A DNA stretch of 16,889 nt from Candidatus Sumerlaeota bacterium (GTDB lineage Bacteria; CG03; SLGR01): the NCBI GenBank assembly GCA_007136585.1, contig SLGR01000231.1:1-16889 (forward strand), written 5' to 3'. The notes beneath the pieces were generated by a model. It worked only from the letters and a program-made list of their open reading frames with translations. It was not told where the DNA came from and ran no database searches. Positions 1 through 8,081 of this stretch are shown here, in pieces; the stretch's first letter is position 1, and every line of letters starts with the position of its first letter. Position numbers and translations under genes: made by a program.

Positions 1-1
1 C

Positions 2-196
2 GCAACGGAGAAAATAAAGGATTACGCTCCCCGCACGGTTATCGCCGTCGCCTGTGAAAAAGAGCTTGCCGAGGGGATATTAAGTTCCCTTAAAACCACG
101 GTATGGGCGGTTAGGCTTATAAGGCCCGAGGGACCCTGCCGTAATACCCGGATGGACGAAAATGAGTTCATAATGGTTCTGGAAGGATTGAAATAA
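2..196 (+). CDS. DUF116 family protein, C-terminal part (5' end outside window)
   Basis: This is an open frame with no start in the window, ending at TAA 194-196. About 64 residues are visible. They contain the pattern of the DUF116 C terminus: a hydrophobic strand running into AVACEKEL, then a Gly-Ile segment, RPEGPCRNT, and a short acidic tail. The two conserved cysteines (in VACE and GPCRNT) are typical of the family and may bind metal, but DUF116 has no established biochemical role. A promoter follows in the gap after its stop, so it is probably the last gene of an upstream transcript and not part of the carbamoyltransferase operon. The family call comes from remembered motif similarity and is fairly secure; the function is unknown. 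Confidence 0.75.
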   Translation, partial: ATEKIKDYAPRTVIAVACEKELAEGILSSLKTTVWAVRLIRPEGPCRNTRMDENEFIMVLEGLK

Positions 197-220
197 ACCT
201 GTTGGCTTACAAAAAAAGAG

Positions 221-250
221 TGGACATTCCGGGGCTTATTCATTTATAAT
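221..250 (+). promoter_or_regulatory. Sigma-70-type promoter of the carbamoyltransferase operon
   Basis: TGGACA (221-226, five of six matches to TTGACA) is followed after 18 bases by a perfect TATAAT (245-250). It lies in the 86-base gap between the DUF116 stop and the DUF5989 start. Transcription would begin near 257, giving a leader of about 25 bases that contains the AGGAGG ribosome site at 267-272. Confidence 0.6.
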
Positions 251-282
251 CTTAAGGGAGATAAGCAGGAGGTTTTTTATAA

Positions 283-432
283 ATGGGGATGGGAAAAGAG
301 CTTTTAAAGTTCGCCTGGCAGGAGAAAAAGTACTGGATGATACCTATGATACTTGTATTCCTCATACTGGGCGCGATGGTGGTCTTTTTTGAGAGCACCG
401 CAGTAGTGCCGTTCATTTACGCCCTCTTTTAG
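283..432 (+). CDS. DUF5989 family membrane microprotein
   Basis: This 49-residue protein starts at ATG 283, 10 bases after a strong AGGAGG site (267-272). The N terminus has the charged/aromatic stretch KFAWQEKKYWMIP. A single membrane span of about 20 hydrophobic residues (roughly 19-39) follows, then ESTAVVPFIYALF at the C terminus. This matches the DUF5989 pattern, a tiny one-helix family usually found beside NodU/TobZ-like carbamoyltransferases, as it is here. Its role is not established; a membrane anchor or small partner of the carbamoyltransferase is a reasonable inference. It is the first gene of the operon and ends 3 bases before the next start. Confidence 0.85.
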   Translation: MGMGKELLKFAWQEKKYWMIPMILVFLILGAMVVFFESTAVVPFIYALF

Positions 433-435
433 AAA

Positions 436-654
436 GTGATATCAAAATTCAGAAAGTTTTATACCCGCCGTGTAATAAAATTCGGAAAGAAGCTGGCCCG
501 CTTTCAGACCCGGGCGGTTTTTAATACGGCTTATTTCCTTGTAATAATCCCTTACGGTGTTTTCTTCAGGCTATTTGCGAAACCTTTTAAAAGCGGATGG
601 GTGGATTCAAAAGAGACACCCCAGACCCTTGAGAGAGCCCGGCAGCAGTTTTAG
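436..654 (+). CDS. Small single-span membrane protein of the DUF5989-carbamoyltransferase module
   Basis: This 72-residue protein starts at GTG 436, 3 bases after the DUF5989 stop. It has no Shine-Dalgarno site of its own, so translation is probably coupled. The N terminus is strongly basic (about residues 4-26). One membrane helix follows at about 28-48, with FLVIIPYGVFFRLF inside it. The tail is polar and ends in TLERARQQF. Similar short proteins with a basic N terminus, one helix and a final ERAR-Q-F ending recur between DUF5989 and carbamoyltransferase genes, sometimes near SxtJ-type proteins. The basic stretch would stay in the cytoplasm, leaving the tail near the membrane surface. No catalytic motif is visible and the function is unknown. 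Confidence 0.75.
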   Translation: MISKFRKFYTRRVIKFGKKLARFQTRAVFNTAYFLVIIPYGVFFRLFAKPFKSGWVDSKETPQTLERARQQF

Positions 655-738
655 AATAAACCTCAATGAGCAGAGTACCGGAAAGAAGTATGGAAATCTC
701 CCGGCGGGGAGTGTAAATGTATCGGAGGGAATTTTAAG

Positions 739-2562
739 GTGAATATACTTGGCATATCCTGCTGGTACCACGATTCGGCTGCGGCGCTTCTTTCGGACGG
801 GGAGGTCGTTGCGGCTTCCCAGGAGGAGAGATTCAGCAGGGTAAAGCACGATTTTGAGTTTCCTGAGAGAGCCATAGATTTCTGTCTTGAACAGGGAGGT
901 ATCTCGGAGGCGGATATAGATTTTGTGGTCTTTTACGATAAGCCCATCCCGAAATTTGAAAGGATAATCTCGTCAATACTCTATACCGTTCCCCGATCAA
1001 GACTGGTCTTCAGGGAGGCCGTTCCCCTGTGGCTGACAAGGAAACTGAAGTTCCATAAGACCGTAAAGAAAAAACTATCCCTGCCCCCGGAGAAGGTCTG
1101 TTTCTGCTCCCATCATATGGCCCACGCCGCAAGCTGTTTTTACCTTTCCCCGTTCAGGGAATCTGCCGTGCTTACGGTTGACGGGGTGGGAGAGTGGGCC
1201 ACGGCCTCCATAGGAAAGGGCAGCGGAAAGGAAATCCGCATAATAAAAGAGATGAGGTTTCCGCATTCACTCGGGCTTCTCTATTCTGCCTTCACCGCTT
1301 TCCTGGGGTTTAAGGTAAATAACGGCGAGTACAAGGTTATGGGGATGGCCCCCTACGGGGAACCGAAGTATACCGATAAGGTATACAGGGTGGCCGGTGT
1401 AAACGATGACGGCAGCGTTGAGCTGAATATGGATTATTTCACCTTTCATCATTCTGTCTCAAAGACCTACGGCAGAAAATTTACCGAGCTTTTCGGACCG
1501 GAACGGGAACCTGAGTCTCTTTTCTTTACGGAAGAGACGGGGTTTCCTTCATACCTGGGAGAGAAACCTCCTGATTTCTCCGCTCTCGCTGAAAAGAACA
1601 GGTATTACGCCGATATAGCGGCCTCCATTCAGAAGGTTCTGGAGGATACACTTTTAAAAATGGCCCGCACGGCAAGGGAGGAGACAGGTCTGGAGAACCT
1701 CTGCTACGCCGGCGGGGTGGCCTTAAACAGCAAGGCCAATTACGAACTTGTCAGTTCCGGAATATTTTCCGATATTTTCATTCAGCCGGCCGCCACGGAC
1801 GCCGGCGGGGCACTCGGGGCGGCCCTCTGGCTCTGGTCGGGGGTTCTGGGTAATGAGCCCCCCGGAGTTATCAGGACCCCTTACCTGGGCAAAGGATACT
1901 CAAATGATGAGATTAAAAAGGTTCTTACAGAAGAGAATATAGAATTCAGAGAACTTGAAGATGAGCGGCTCTTTGATTACACCGCCCGGCAGATATCGGA
2001 GGGGAAGGTTATCGGATGGTTTCAGGGGCGCGCCGAGTGGGGGCCCCGCGCGCTGGGTAACCGTTCCATACTAGCAGACCCCAGGGACCCGGAGATGAAG
2101 GACAGGGTAAACAGCCTGGTTAAGTTCCGGGAGCCCTACCGACCCTTTGCCCCTTCAGTGCTTAACGAGGATGCCGGGGATTACATAAAGAGAGAGAGGG
2201 AGCTTATCCCGGACGAGTATATGCTGGTAACCTACCCTGTAAACGAGGACAAAAAAGACTTGATACCCGCGGTTACGCACGTAAACTGCACGGCCCGCGC
2301 CCAGGTGGTAAAAAGAGAGAGAAACCCCGGGTACTGGAAACTTATAAAGAGCTTCAGGGATCTTACCGGCGTGGGGGTGCTGCTTAATACTTCCTTTAAC
2401 CTTAAGGGGGAGCCGGTGGTGAACTCTCCCCTGGACGCTTTGAAGACTTTCAGGAGGTCCGGTATAGACCTCCTTGTAATGGAAAACCTGGTAGTGAGTA
2501 AATCCCCGGAGGGGAAAGGAGCTCCCCCGGAGTCTTCGGAAGCATCCGGGAGTTCTCTTTAA
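739..2562 (+). CDS. Carbamoyltransferase, NodU/CmcH/TobZ family
   Basis: This 607-residue protein starts at GTG 739, 10 bases after GGAGG (724-728). The N-terminal part is a Kae1/HypF-like ASKHA domain that begins with the family signature ILGISCWYHDSAAALL, then SQEERF (27-32). The histidine cluster HHMAH (125-129) and DGVGE (148-152) follow, with GGVALNSKANYEL near 325. The C-terminal domain carries GWFQGRAEWGPRALGNRSI at about 425-443. The whole family signature and normal length are present, so the enzyme looks active. Relatives use carbamoyl phosphate and ATP, through a carbamoyl-adenylate, to carbamoylate a hydroxyl on a sugar, antibiotic or lipo-oligosaccharide. The substrate cannot be read from the sequence. 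The neighbouring membrane microproteins suggest work close to the inner membrane. The M16 peptidase start follows the stop with no gap. Confidence 0.93.
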   Translation: MNILGISCWYHDSAAALLSDGEVVAASQEERFSRVKHDFEFPERAIDFCLEQGGISEADIDFVVFYDKPIPKFERIISSILYTVPRSRLVFREAVPLWLTRKLKFHKTVKKKLSLPPEKVCFCSHHMAHAASCFYLSPFRESAVLTVDGVGEWATASIGKGSGKEIRIIKEMRFPHSLGLLYSAFTAFLGFKVNNGEYKVMGMAPYGEPKYTDKVYRVAGVNDDGSVELNMDYFTFHHSVSKTYGRKFTELFGPEREPESLFFTEETGFPSYLGEKPPDFSALAEKNRYYADIAASIQKVLEDTLLKMARTAREETGLENLCYAGGVALNSKANYELVSSGIFSDIFIQPAATDAGGALGAALWLWSGVLGNEPPGVIRTPYLGKGYSNDEIKKVLTEENIEFRELEDERLFDYTARQISEGKVIGWFQGRAEWGPRALGNRSILADPRDPEMKDRVNSLVKFREPYRPFAPSVLNEDAGDYIKRERELIPDEYMLVTYPVNEDKKDLIPAVTHVNCTARAQVVKRERNPGYWKLIKSFRDLTGVGVLLNTSFNLKGEPVVNSPLDALKTFRRSGIDLLVMENLVVSKSPEGKGAPPESSEASGSSL

Positions 2563-5127
2563 TTGAAGAAAGAAGACGCCGGAGTATTCTCTCCCCGGGA
2601 CGTATTTACCGGGAAACTTGAGAACGGACTCCGTTATGCCCTCTGGGGGAACGGGTCCTCGGATGTTGTTGAGATCCGGCTCTATTTAAGGGCCGGCAGC
2701 GTATATGAAAACGCATATCCGGGTTCGGGGATATCCCACTTTCTGGAACATCTGACGGCCGAGGGTCCGACCGGGCTGAAATCCCGCCGGAAGGTAAGAG
2801 AGCTCCTGGAAAAGTTCGGGAACTCCTTTAACGCCTATACGGCAAAAGACCATACCTGCTACCATATAACCACCGTGGAAAAATACGCTCTTGAAGCCCT
2901 CTCGCTTCTGGGAGAGATGGTTTTTTTAAACAGGATAACCCGGCAGGGTTTCCGGAGGGAGAGGGGGGTGATACTCCGGGAGATAGAAAAATCCCTTCAG
3001 GAGCCCGGGAGCCTCCTTTATACAATATCCTCAGATACCCTGTACGGGGTTCATCCGGCGCGGTTCCCGGTTACAGGGTATGAGAACCTTTTTCTCAACC
3101 TTACCGTTGAGGATCTCAGGAGATACTCCCGTATGGTTTACACCCCGTCAAACGCTATTCTTGCTATCGGGGGAAATATTGAGCCCGGTCTTATGGCGGA
3201 ACGGATAAGAGAGTATTACAACCCGTACCCCCGGGGCGGATTCAGTCTTCCCGCGCTTCCGGAAGAGCCCCGGATTTCGGGAGTAAAACGTATGAGCGCC
3301 CGGAGGGATATAAAAGGGTATTATATGAGTATCTCGTGGCTTACTGTCTCTGCGGGAGACAGGGACCATTACGTGCTTGACCTTCTCTCCGTAGTTTTAA
3401 GCGGGTACCGTGGGTCCAGGCTCAACAGGATTATCCGGGACGAGCGGCAGCTTGTTAACTACATTGATGCAGAGTCCTCCGCTCCGGGGTACGGCAGGGG
3501 CGAGTTTTCCGTCATATCCAGGTTTTCGGATACCGGACCGGATAAAGTCAGAGAAGCTGTTATTGAAGAGATACAGGAAGTAAGGGAAAACGGCGTCACT
3601 GAATTTGAACTGGAGAAAGCCAGGAAACTCCTTCTTGCTTCCTATCTTTCGGGGCGTACAACCGTAACCGGGCGCACCGCGGGGATAGGTGTTTCCGTTC
3701 TTTACACGGGCGACCCTTATTTTTCCGGGCGATACATAGAGAAACTCTCCTCGGTAACCCCTGAAATGATAAAAGAGGCTGCCTCAAGGTACCTTGATAC
3801 AGATAATTACGCTCTCACCTTGATAGAACCAGAGGGGAGCGCCATCGGCTCCGGGGTTCCCGGCCCCGCCGCCTTATCCGGAGGCCCTAAACCGGTTGAG
3901 CTTCCTTCCCGGACCCCGTTAATAATTGAGGAAACCCCGGGGACCGGTATAGCGGAGTTCGCTTTTTTCTTTAAGGGAGGCGCCACTTACGACCGGGTCT
4001 TTGAAACCCCCGGGCTTTTCAGGTTTTACGCCTCTATGCTCTCTCGAGGGACCCGGAACCTGGATAGGGCGGCGCTTGAGGATGAGTTCGAAAAACGGGG
4101 GGCGGAGTTCTACTCCGGTTCCGGCAGCAATAGTTTTTATCTCAAAGGCACGGCAGTTTCAGCGGAGTCCTCCGATACGCTCAGGCTTTTATGCGGTATG
4201 ATACTTGAGCCCTCGTTCAGAGCCGATGAGATTGAAAAGGAGAAAAAACTGACCCTTGAGGCTATAAGCCAGCAGGAGAATGATTGGCAGAAGGAATCGT
4301 TTCTCAACTTCAGGAAACACATATTCCCTGATACCCTGCCTTATTCGCAGAGCCTTCTGGGTACCCCGGAGTCGGTAAAATCAATAAACAGGGAACTGCT
4401 TGAAAAGGTTCACGGGACCTTTGCTCTTCCCGGCAACCTGGCTGTTGCCGCTGTAGGGGATTTTTCCGGTACCGGAGTATCCGGGGTTCTCGGGGAGTTT
4501 TTTTCCTCCGCCGCGTCATCCTGCTCCCTACCCGATTACCCGGAGGAGTTTATCACCCTGGATAAGGACAGGGTCATAACCTGTCCGACCGGAAAGGATA
4601 TAGTAGGCATAGTCTCGGGTTTTCCCACTGTTACCCTGTACGACCGGAAGAGCCTCTCAGCGCTTGAAGTTATTGACGCCCTTGTCTCGGGGGCCGGGTA
4701 CCCTTCGGGGAGGCTCCATAACAGGATGAGGGATGGAAGGCTTGTTTACTTTGCGCAGTCGCTTAATCTCAGTTACCTGAAATCAGGGTGTTTTATGATA
4801 ATCGCCGCCACCAGTAAAGAGAAAAAGGATAGATCCCTTAAGGTGATTGATTCTGTAATAAAAGACCTCCGGGCGGGGCGTTATACCCGGGCCGAGTTGC
4901 AGGGGGCCAGGGAGCAGATACTGATAAACCACCGGCTGAGCCTTCAGTCCCCTTCTTCCAGGGCCCAGGGGTACGCTCTTAACCAGGTCCTCGGTTTCGG
5001 ATACGATTACGACAGTGTCTACTTAAAGGAGATAGAGGCGGTAACCCCGGAGGATGCCGCAAATTCGGTGAAAAAGTTTTTCGGTCCCCGCCTTACGGTG
5101 CTAACTCTTAAAGGAGGCTCCTCATAA
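2563..5127 (+). CDS. M16 family zinc metallopeptidase, two pitrilysin-like halves fused
   Basis: This 854-residue protein starts at TTG 2563, directly after the previous stop and 10 bases after GGGAG (2548-2552). The first half has the inverted zinc motif HFLEH (59-63) and the distal glutamate in LREIEKS (E140), which lies 76 residues after the second histidine as in active M16 enzymes. NGLRYAL near the N terminus is also typical. The second half (about 430-854) repeats the fold but lacks HxxEH, having GLFRFYASML at the equivalent place. It carries the expected RLHNRMRDGRLVY stretch near 715-730. Single-chain fusion of an active and an inactive half resembles pitrilysin/PqqL-type members. No signal peptide is visible, so a cytoplasmic role in peptide breakdown or maturation is likely. 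It shares a transcript with the carbamoyltransferase, but any functional link is unproven. Confidence 0.92.
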   Translation: MKKEDAGVFSPRDVFTGKLENGLRYALWGNGSSDVVEIRLYLRAGSVYENAYPGSGISHFLEHLTAEGPTGLKSRRKVRELLEKFGNSFNAYTAKDHTCYHITTVEKYALEALSLLGEMVFLNRITRQGFRRERGVILREIEKSLQEPGSLLYTISSDTLYGVHPARFPVTGYENLFLNLTVEDLRRYSRMVYTPSNAILAIGGNIEPGLMAERIREYYNPYPRGGFSLPALPEEPRISGVKRMSARRDIKGYYMSISWLTVSAGDRDHYVLDLLSVVLSGYRGSRLNRIIRDERQLVNYIDAESSAPGYGRGEFSVISRFSDTGPDKVREAVIEEIQEVRENGVTEFELEKARKLLLASYLSGRTTVTGRTAGIGVSVLYTGDPYFSGRYIEKLSSVTPEMIKEAASRYLDTDNYALTLIEPEGSAIGSGVPGPAALSGGPKPVELPSRTPLIIEETPGTGIAEFAFFFKGGATYDRVFETPGLFRFYASMLSRGTRNLDRAALEDEFEKRGAEFYSGSGSNSFYLKGTAVSAESSDTLRLLCGMILEPSFRADEIEKEKKLTLEAISQQENDWQKESFLNFRKHIFPDTLPYSQSLLGTPESVKSINRELLEKVHGTFALPGNLAVAAVGDFSGTGVSGVLGEFFSSAASSCSLPDYPEEFITLDKDRVITCPTGKDIVGIVSGFPTVTLYDRKSLSALEVIDALVSGAGYPSGRLHNRMRDGRLVYFAQSLNLSYLKSGCFMIIAATSKEKKDRSLKVIDSVIKDLRAGRYTRAELQGAREQILINHRLSLQSPSSRAQGYALNQVLGFGYDYDSVYLKEIEAVTPEDAANSVKKFFGPRLTVLTLKGGSS

Positions 5128-6289
5128 CTATCCCGGTGGGTATCTTGGGGTAGAAATAAGTTGATTTCGGGGGAAGGGATATCCCCGTATCAGCGGCCTG
5201 TCTTATCTCATCGAACCCGGGGGCGGCCATGAGCAGGGCTCCCTGCCAGGGGCCCCGCCGGAGGGTTTCCGGAAGGGACGATATATCACTGTCCCCGGGG
5301 AGAAAGTCGATGAACTCCCCTTTTCTTACCGATTCCATCGGTATCCCCAGGAAAGGTTCTATCAGAGTTTCGTGGAGCATAATTGAGTCCGGAATATTTA
5401 TTTTCTTTTTAGGGGTTATAATATAGTAGGAGGGGTCAAGGTAGAAACCCGCAGAACCTCTGGGGGGGAGTTCAACCTTATCCTGCTTTGCTATATTGAA
5501 ATCCTCCGCCAGGCGCCCGGGAAGATCGCTCAGCCTGCCGGGATCTATGTTCTTAAGAAGCCTGTGATAGGGGAGTATCACGGCTTCGCTCTCGGGAACC
5601 AGGTACATCATGGTATATTCATAAGCCCCTGAACTTCCCCGGCGCTTGCGCATAATCTCCCTGTATTTGAGCATCGTATGGTAGCGGTGATGGCCGTCTG
5701 CTATATAAAGCGTCTTATCCTCCAGGGCCTCGGGTATCTCACAGTTTTCGGAGAGAAAAACCCGGTTCCTGATCCCGGAAGGAAACTCAAAATCATACAG
5801 GGGTTTATCAAAAGACCTTTTTATCAGCCCGGATACCTTAAGCTCCGGGTCGGGAAATACGCAGAAAATACTTCCTATATTAAGTCCTGTGGCTTCCGTG
5901 AGTTTGAACCTGTCCTCTATGGGGGCGGGTTTTGTCTTTTCGTGACGCCTCACGCGCTTATAGGTTTCGTCCAGTTTCACCGAGGCGATTAGCCCGGTGC
6001 GGGAGCCCCCCCTCCAGCTCTGCCGGATTATGTAAACCCCGGGCGAGTTTTCTTTTATAAGAACCCCTTCGGATAGAAATCCGTCAAGGACCTTCCGGGC
6101 GTTTGAGTATTTTTCGTCGCCGCCTCCCGCCGGTTTCTGTATATGAACTATATTGACGGGTTCTGAGCGGAGTTTTATATCTGTCTCGTCACCGTAATCA
6201 AATACGTCATAAGGCGGGGCCGCGCATAGAGACGGGTCCGCTTTCTCCGGGTTATATCGCAATGCTCTGAAAAACTCAATGTTACGCAT
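5108..6289 (-). CDS. DUF1015 family protein
   Basis: This 393-residue protein is read from ATG 6287-6289, with GGAGA 6 bases upstream (6300-6296). DUF1015 landmarks are present in order: an FRALRYNP start, APPYDV (24-29), NIVHIQKP (46-53), RRHEKT (114-119), and the most conserved block, ADGHHRYHT (197-205). Length is normal for the family. DUF1015 proteins are widespread in anaerobic bacteria and their biochemical role is not firmly known. The GHHR block is reminiscent of the nucleotide-binding motif of the ParB/serine-kinase fold, but that is only a hint. The last 20 bases overlap the 3' end of the M16 gene on the other strand, so the two transcripts collide here. Confidence 0.9.
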   Translation of the reverse strand: MRNIEFFRALRYNPEKADPSLCAAPPYDVFDYGDETDIKLRSEPVNIVHIQKPAGGGDEKYSNARKVLDGFLSEGVLIKENSPGVYIIRQSWRGGSRTGLIASVKLDETYKRVRRHEKTKPAPIEDRFKLTEATGLNIGSIFCVFPDPELKVSGLIKRSFDKPLYDFEFPSGIRNRVFLSENCEIPEALEDKTLYIADGHHRYHTMLKYREIMRKRRGSSGAYEYTMMYLVPESEAVILPYHRLLKNIDPGRLSDLPGRLAEDFNIAKQDKVELPPRGSAGFYLDPSYYIITPKKKINIPDSIMLHETLIEPFLGIPMESVRKGEFIDFLPGDSDISSLPETLRRGPWQGALLMAAPGFDEIRQAADTGISLPPKSTYFYPKIPTGIVMRSLL

Positions 6290-6324
6290 AAGAAGTCTCC
6301 TCTTTCCTTTCCGGAATGTCTTAC

Positions 6325-6352
6325 AATATATTTATTAGCAGGGAAAAAACAA
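6325..6352 (-). promoter_or_regulatory. Candidate promoter for the DUF1015 gene
   Basis: Read on the minus strand, TTGTTT (6352-6347) and TATATT (6330-6325) are 16 bases apart, in the divergent gap before DUF1015. Transcription would start near 6318, leaving a leader of about 30 bases that includes the AGAGGAGA ribosome site. The -35 match is only moderate. Confidence 0.35.
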
Positions 6353-6422
6353 CCCCGGCTTCAATGAGCCGGAAAAAATTTGTATACTTGAAAAAACGGT
6401 TTTAAAGTTAAGGGAGGTAATT

Positions 6423-6695
6423 ATGGATTACAGGATAACCCTGGCGGCTTTCTGGACGATATTTTTTGCGGAGGTGGCGGACCGTACCCAGATAGCGTCT
6501 CTTACTATGTCCGCGACAAGCGGAAAGCCTTTCTCTGTATGGCTTGGATCTGTTACAGCTTTTACCGTGGTCACCGCGGTTTCGGTAACACTGGGTATGC
6601 TCCTTAGCAGGTATATAAAGCCCGAGGTGATAAGGTACGCGGGGGGCGTGATATTCATATTAATAGGGGCGCTTATACTTTCAAACAGGATCTGA
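6423..6695 (+). CDS. Half-length GDT1/TMEM165 (UPF0016) family cation transporter
   Basis: This 90-residue protein starts at ATG 6423 after AGGGAGG (6411-6417). It has three likely membrane helices (about 4-27, 38-61 and 68-87). The first contains EVADRTQ (17-23), the family's cation-binding motif, usually E-x-G-D-K/R-T/S; here the glycine is alanine. Full-length members have two such halves, while many bacterial ones are single-domain and presumably dimerise, as inferred here. Characterised relatives move Mn2+ or Ca2+, usually in exchange for protons, so a manganese exporter role is plausible. It is a single gene between the divergent DUF1015 gene and the convergent response regulator. A weak TTCAAT-17-TATACT pair (6360-6388) may drive it. 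Confidence 0.85.
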   Translation: MDYRITLAAFWTIFFAEVADRTQIASLTMSATSGKPFSVWLGSVTAFTVVTAVSVTLGMLLSRYIKPEVIRYAGGVIFILIGALILSNRI

Positions 6696-6736
6696 GCCGG
6701 AATCCCCGGGAGCAGAGACCTGAGGGTGTTTGCTTA

Positions 6737-7975
6737 TCAGCCGCGTTTAACATTAAGTTTAAGGGTCTTTATAAGCTCCTGCAGCTGCTTCTTGGTGAAG
6801 GCCCCGCTTACTATATCCCGGAAATACGGGTAATGTTCCAGGTGTTCGGGGTGTCCTGTGAAGATAAAGACCTTTGTCTCTTTCCATTTTGAGTAGAGAA
6901 GTCCCAGAAGATCAGGGCTCAGGATTCCGCCGAGGTCAAGGTCCAGAATGACAAAATCCGGAGGTTTGCTCTCGTTTTTTTTAATATATTCTACGGCTTC
7001 GTCAAACTCATAGAGTATATGGCGGACGCTGAACCCCTCGGATTCCAGGTTAAGTTTTATCCCGTTTGCGATATCGCCTTCGTCCTCAATAATTAGGACG
7101 CTCCCGTTTCGGGCCTTCCGGCCGCGTATCTTTCCGACGTGGATATTCATATCAACCATACTGAACATATCTTCAAGTTCAAGTTCTCCGGATAAACAGG
7201 TGGCGCTGCCGGCGCTTACCCGGGGTTTCAGGACCTCTCCGTTATAAGAGTACGTTTCCTTTTCTATTTTACTGCGTATCCTTTTAATGAACTCTGCCGC
7301 CTGGGGGCTCTCTGTTTCGGGGAGGAGCACTATGAACTCGTCCCCGGAGAAACGCGCTGCCATATCCATGCTTCTTGTCGCGGAATCTATGATCTGGCCC
7401 ACCCTTTTAAGGACGTAGCTTCCCGCTTCAAACCCCAGGGACTCATTTATATCCCTGAGCCCTTTTATATCAATCACAGCCATTGAGAAAGGCCGGGAGT
7501 ACCTGCGGGAGAGGGTATGGAGTATCCGGGACTGTTTCTCAAAATGGGGGCGGTTATATAATCCTGTGAGCGGGTCCCTCATAAACATATTCTCGTAGAA
7601 CTTTCTGCGGGTAAGTATGGCCTCTATACGCACTATGAGCTCAGCGGGGTCAAAGGGTTTGACAATATAATCCGCGGCCCCGGCCTTCAGACCGCGTCTC
7701 TTCTGACGTAGGGTATTGTTAACGGTGAGAAAAATTACGGGAATGGACGAGGTGGTTATATCCCTGTTGAGTCTTTCCTTGATATCATACCCGGAAGAGT
7801 CCCCGAGCATAACGTCAAGGAGAATAAGATCGGGGGAGTAATTCTTGACCGTATCAATAACTTCTTTGCCGTTCTCCAGGCAGCGAACCTCAAGCCCCTC
7901 AGATTCAAGGAGCTCCTTAAGCCCTCTCAGGATATCTTTTTCGTCATCTACCGCAAGGATTCTGGCTTTTCGCAT
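6737..7975 (-). CDS. Response regulator with REC-GGDEF-REC architecture (diguanylate cyclase-like)
   Basis: This 412-residue protein is read from ATG 7973-7975, with AAGGA 9 bases upstream. The first receiver domain (about 4-122) has D10-D11, phospho-acceptor D54, T84 and K106. The GGDEF domain (about 131-287) opens with DPLTGLYNR (134-142), carries SGDEF (210-214), and has an RSMD inhibitory-site motif (201-204) in the right place. The guanine and metal-binding stretch is altered: it reads DIKGLRDINESLGFEAGS (169-186), where active enzymes usually have D-I-D-x-F-K and end in G-D. A second receiver (about 291-408) has E297-D298, acceptor D345 and a lysine near 392. Phosphorylation at either end could control c-di-GMP synthesis, but the altered residues make activity uncertain. 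No cognate kinase is in the window. Confidence 0.92.
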   Translation of the reverse strand: MRKARILAVDDEKDILRGLKELLESEGLEVRCLENGKEVIDTVKNYSPDLILLDVMLGDSSGYDIKERLNRDITTSSIPVIFLTVNNTLRQKRRGLKAGAADYIVKPFDPAELIVRIEAILTRRKFYENMFMRDPLTGLYNRPHFEKQSRILHTLSRRYSRPFSMAVIDIKGLRDINESLGFEAGSYVLKRVGQIIDSATRSMDMAARFSGDEFIVLLPETESPQAAEFIKRIRSKIEKETYSYNGEVLKPRVSAGSATCLSGELELEDMFSMVDMNIHVGKIRGRKARNGSVLIIEDEGDIANGIKLNLESEGFSVRHILYEFDEAVEYIKKNESKPPDFVILDLDLGGILSPDLLGLLYSKWKETKVFIFTGHPEHLEHYPYFRDIVSGAFTKKQLQELIKTLKLNVKRG

Positions 7976-8019
7976 TTTAGATTTTCCTTAAAAGAATACT
8001 AACTGAAAACCCGGGGGAT

Positions 8020-8048
8020 TTCATCCCGGATACTGTTTAGCGTATAAT
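8020..8048 (+). promoter_or_regulatory. Candidate promoter for the RRM protein transcript
   Basis: A perfect TATAAT (8043-8048) sits 17 bases after a weak TTCATC (8020-8025). It lies in the 256-base divergent region between the response regulator and the RRM gene. Transcription would start near 8055, giving the RRM mRNA a leader of about 175 bases. The -10 box is convincing and the -35 box is not. Confidence 0.45.
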
Positions 8049-8081
8049 AATAAGTTTGCGTAAAAAATAAGCGGGGTGTTT

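Noticed and set aside
5109-5121. AAAGGAGG followed by CTCC at the end of the M16 gene, like a ribosome site or short hairpin
   Set aside because: No plus-strand start follows, and the palindrome is only four pairs. It is the coding end of both convergent genes.
6696-6736. Gap between the GDT1-like gene and the response regulator as a possible bidirectional terminator
   Set aside because: Only a four-base CCGG self-complement is present, with no T tracts, so there is nothing to support a terminator.
8011-8029. Small hairpin GGGAT-TTC-ATCCC with CC/GG flanks between the response regulator and RRM genes
   Set aside because: The five-pair core lies between divergent starts, with no T tract. It overlaps the candidate -35 region and is too short to call as a terminator or operator.
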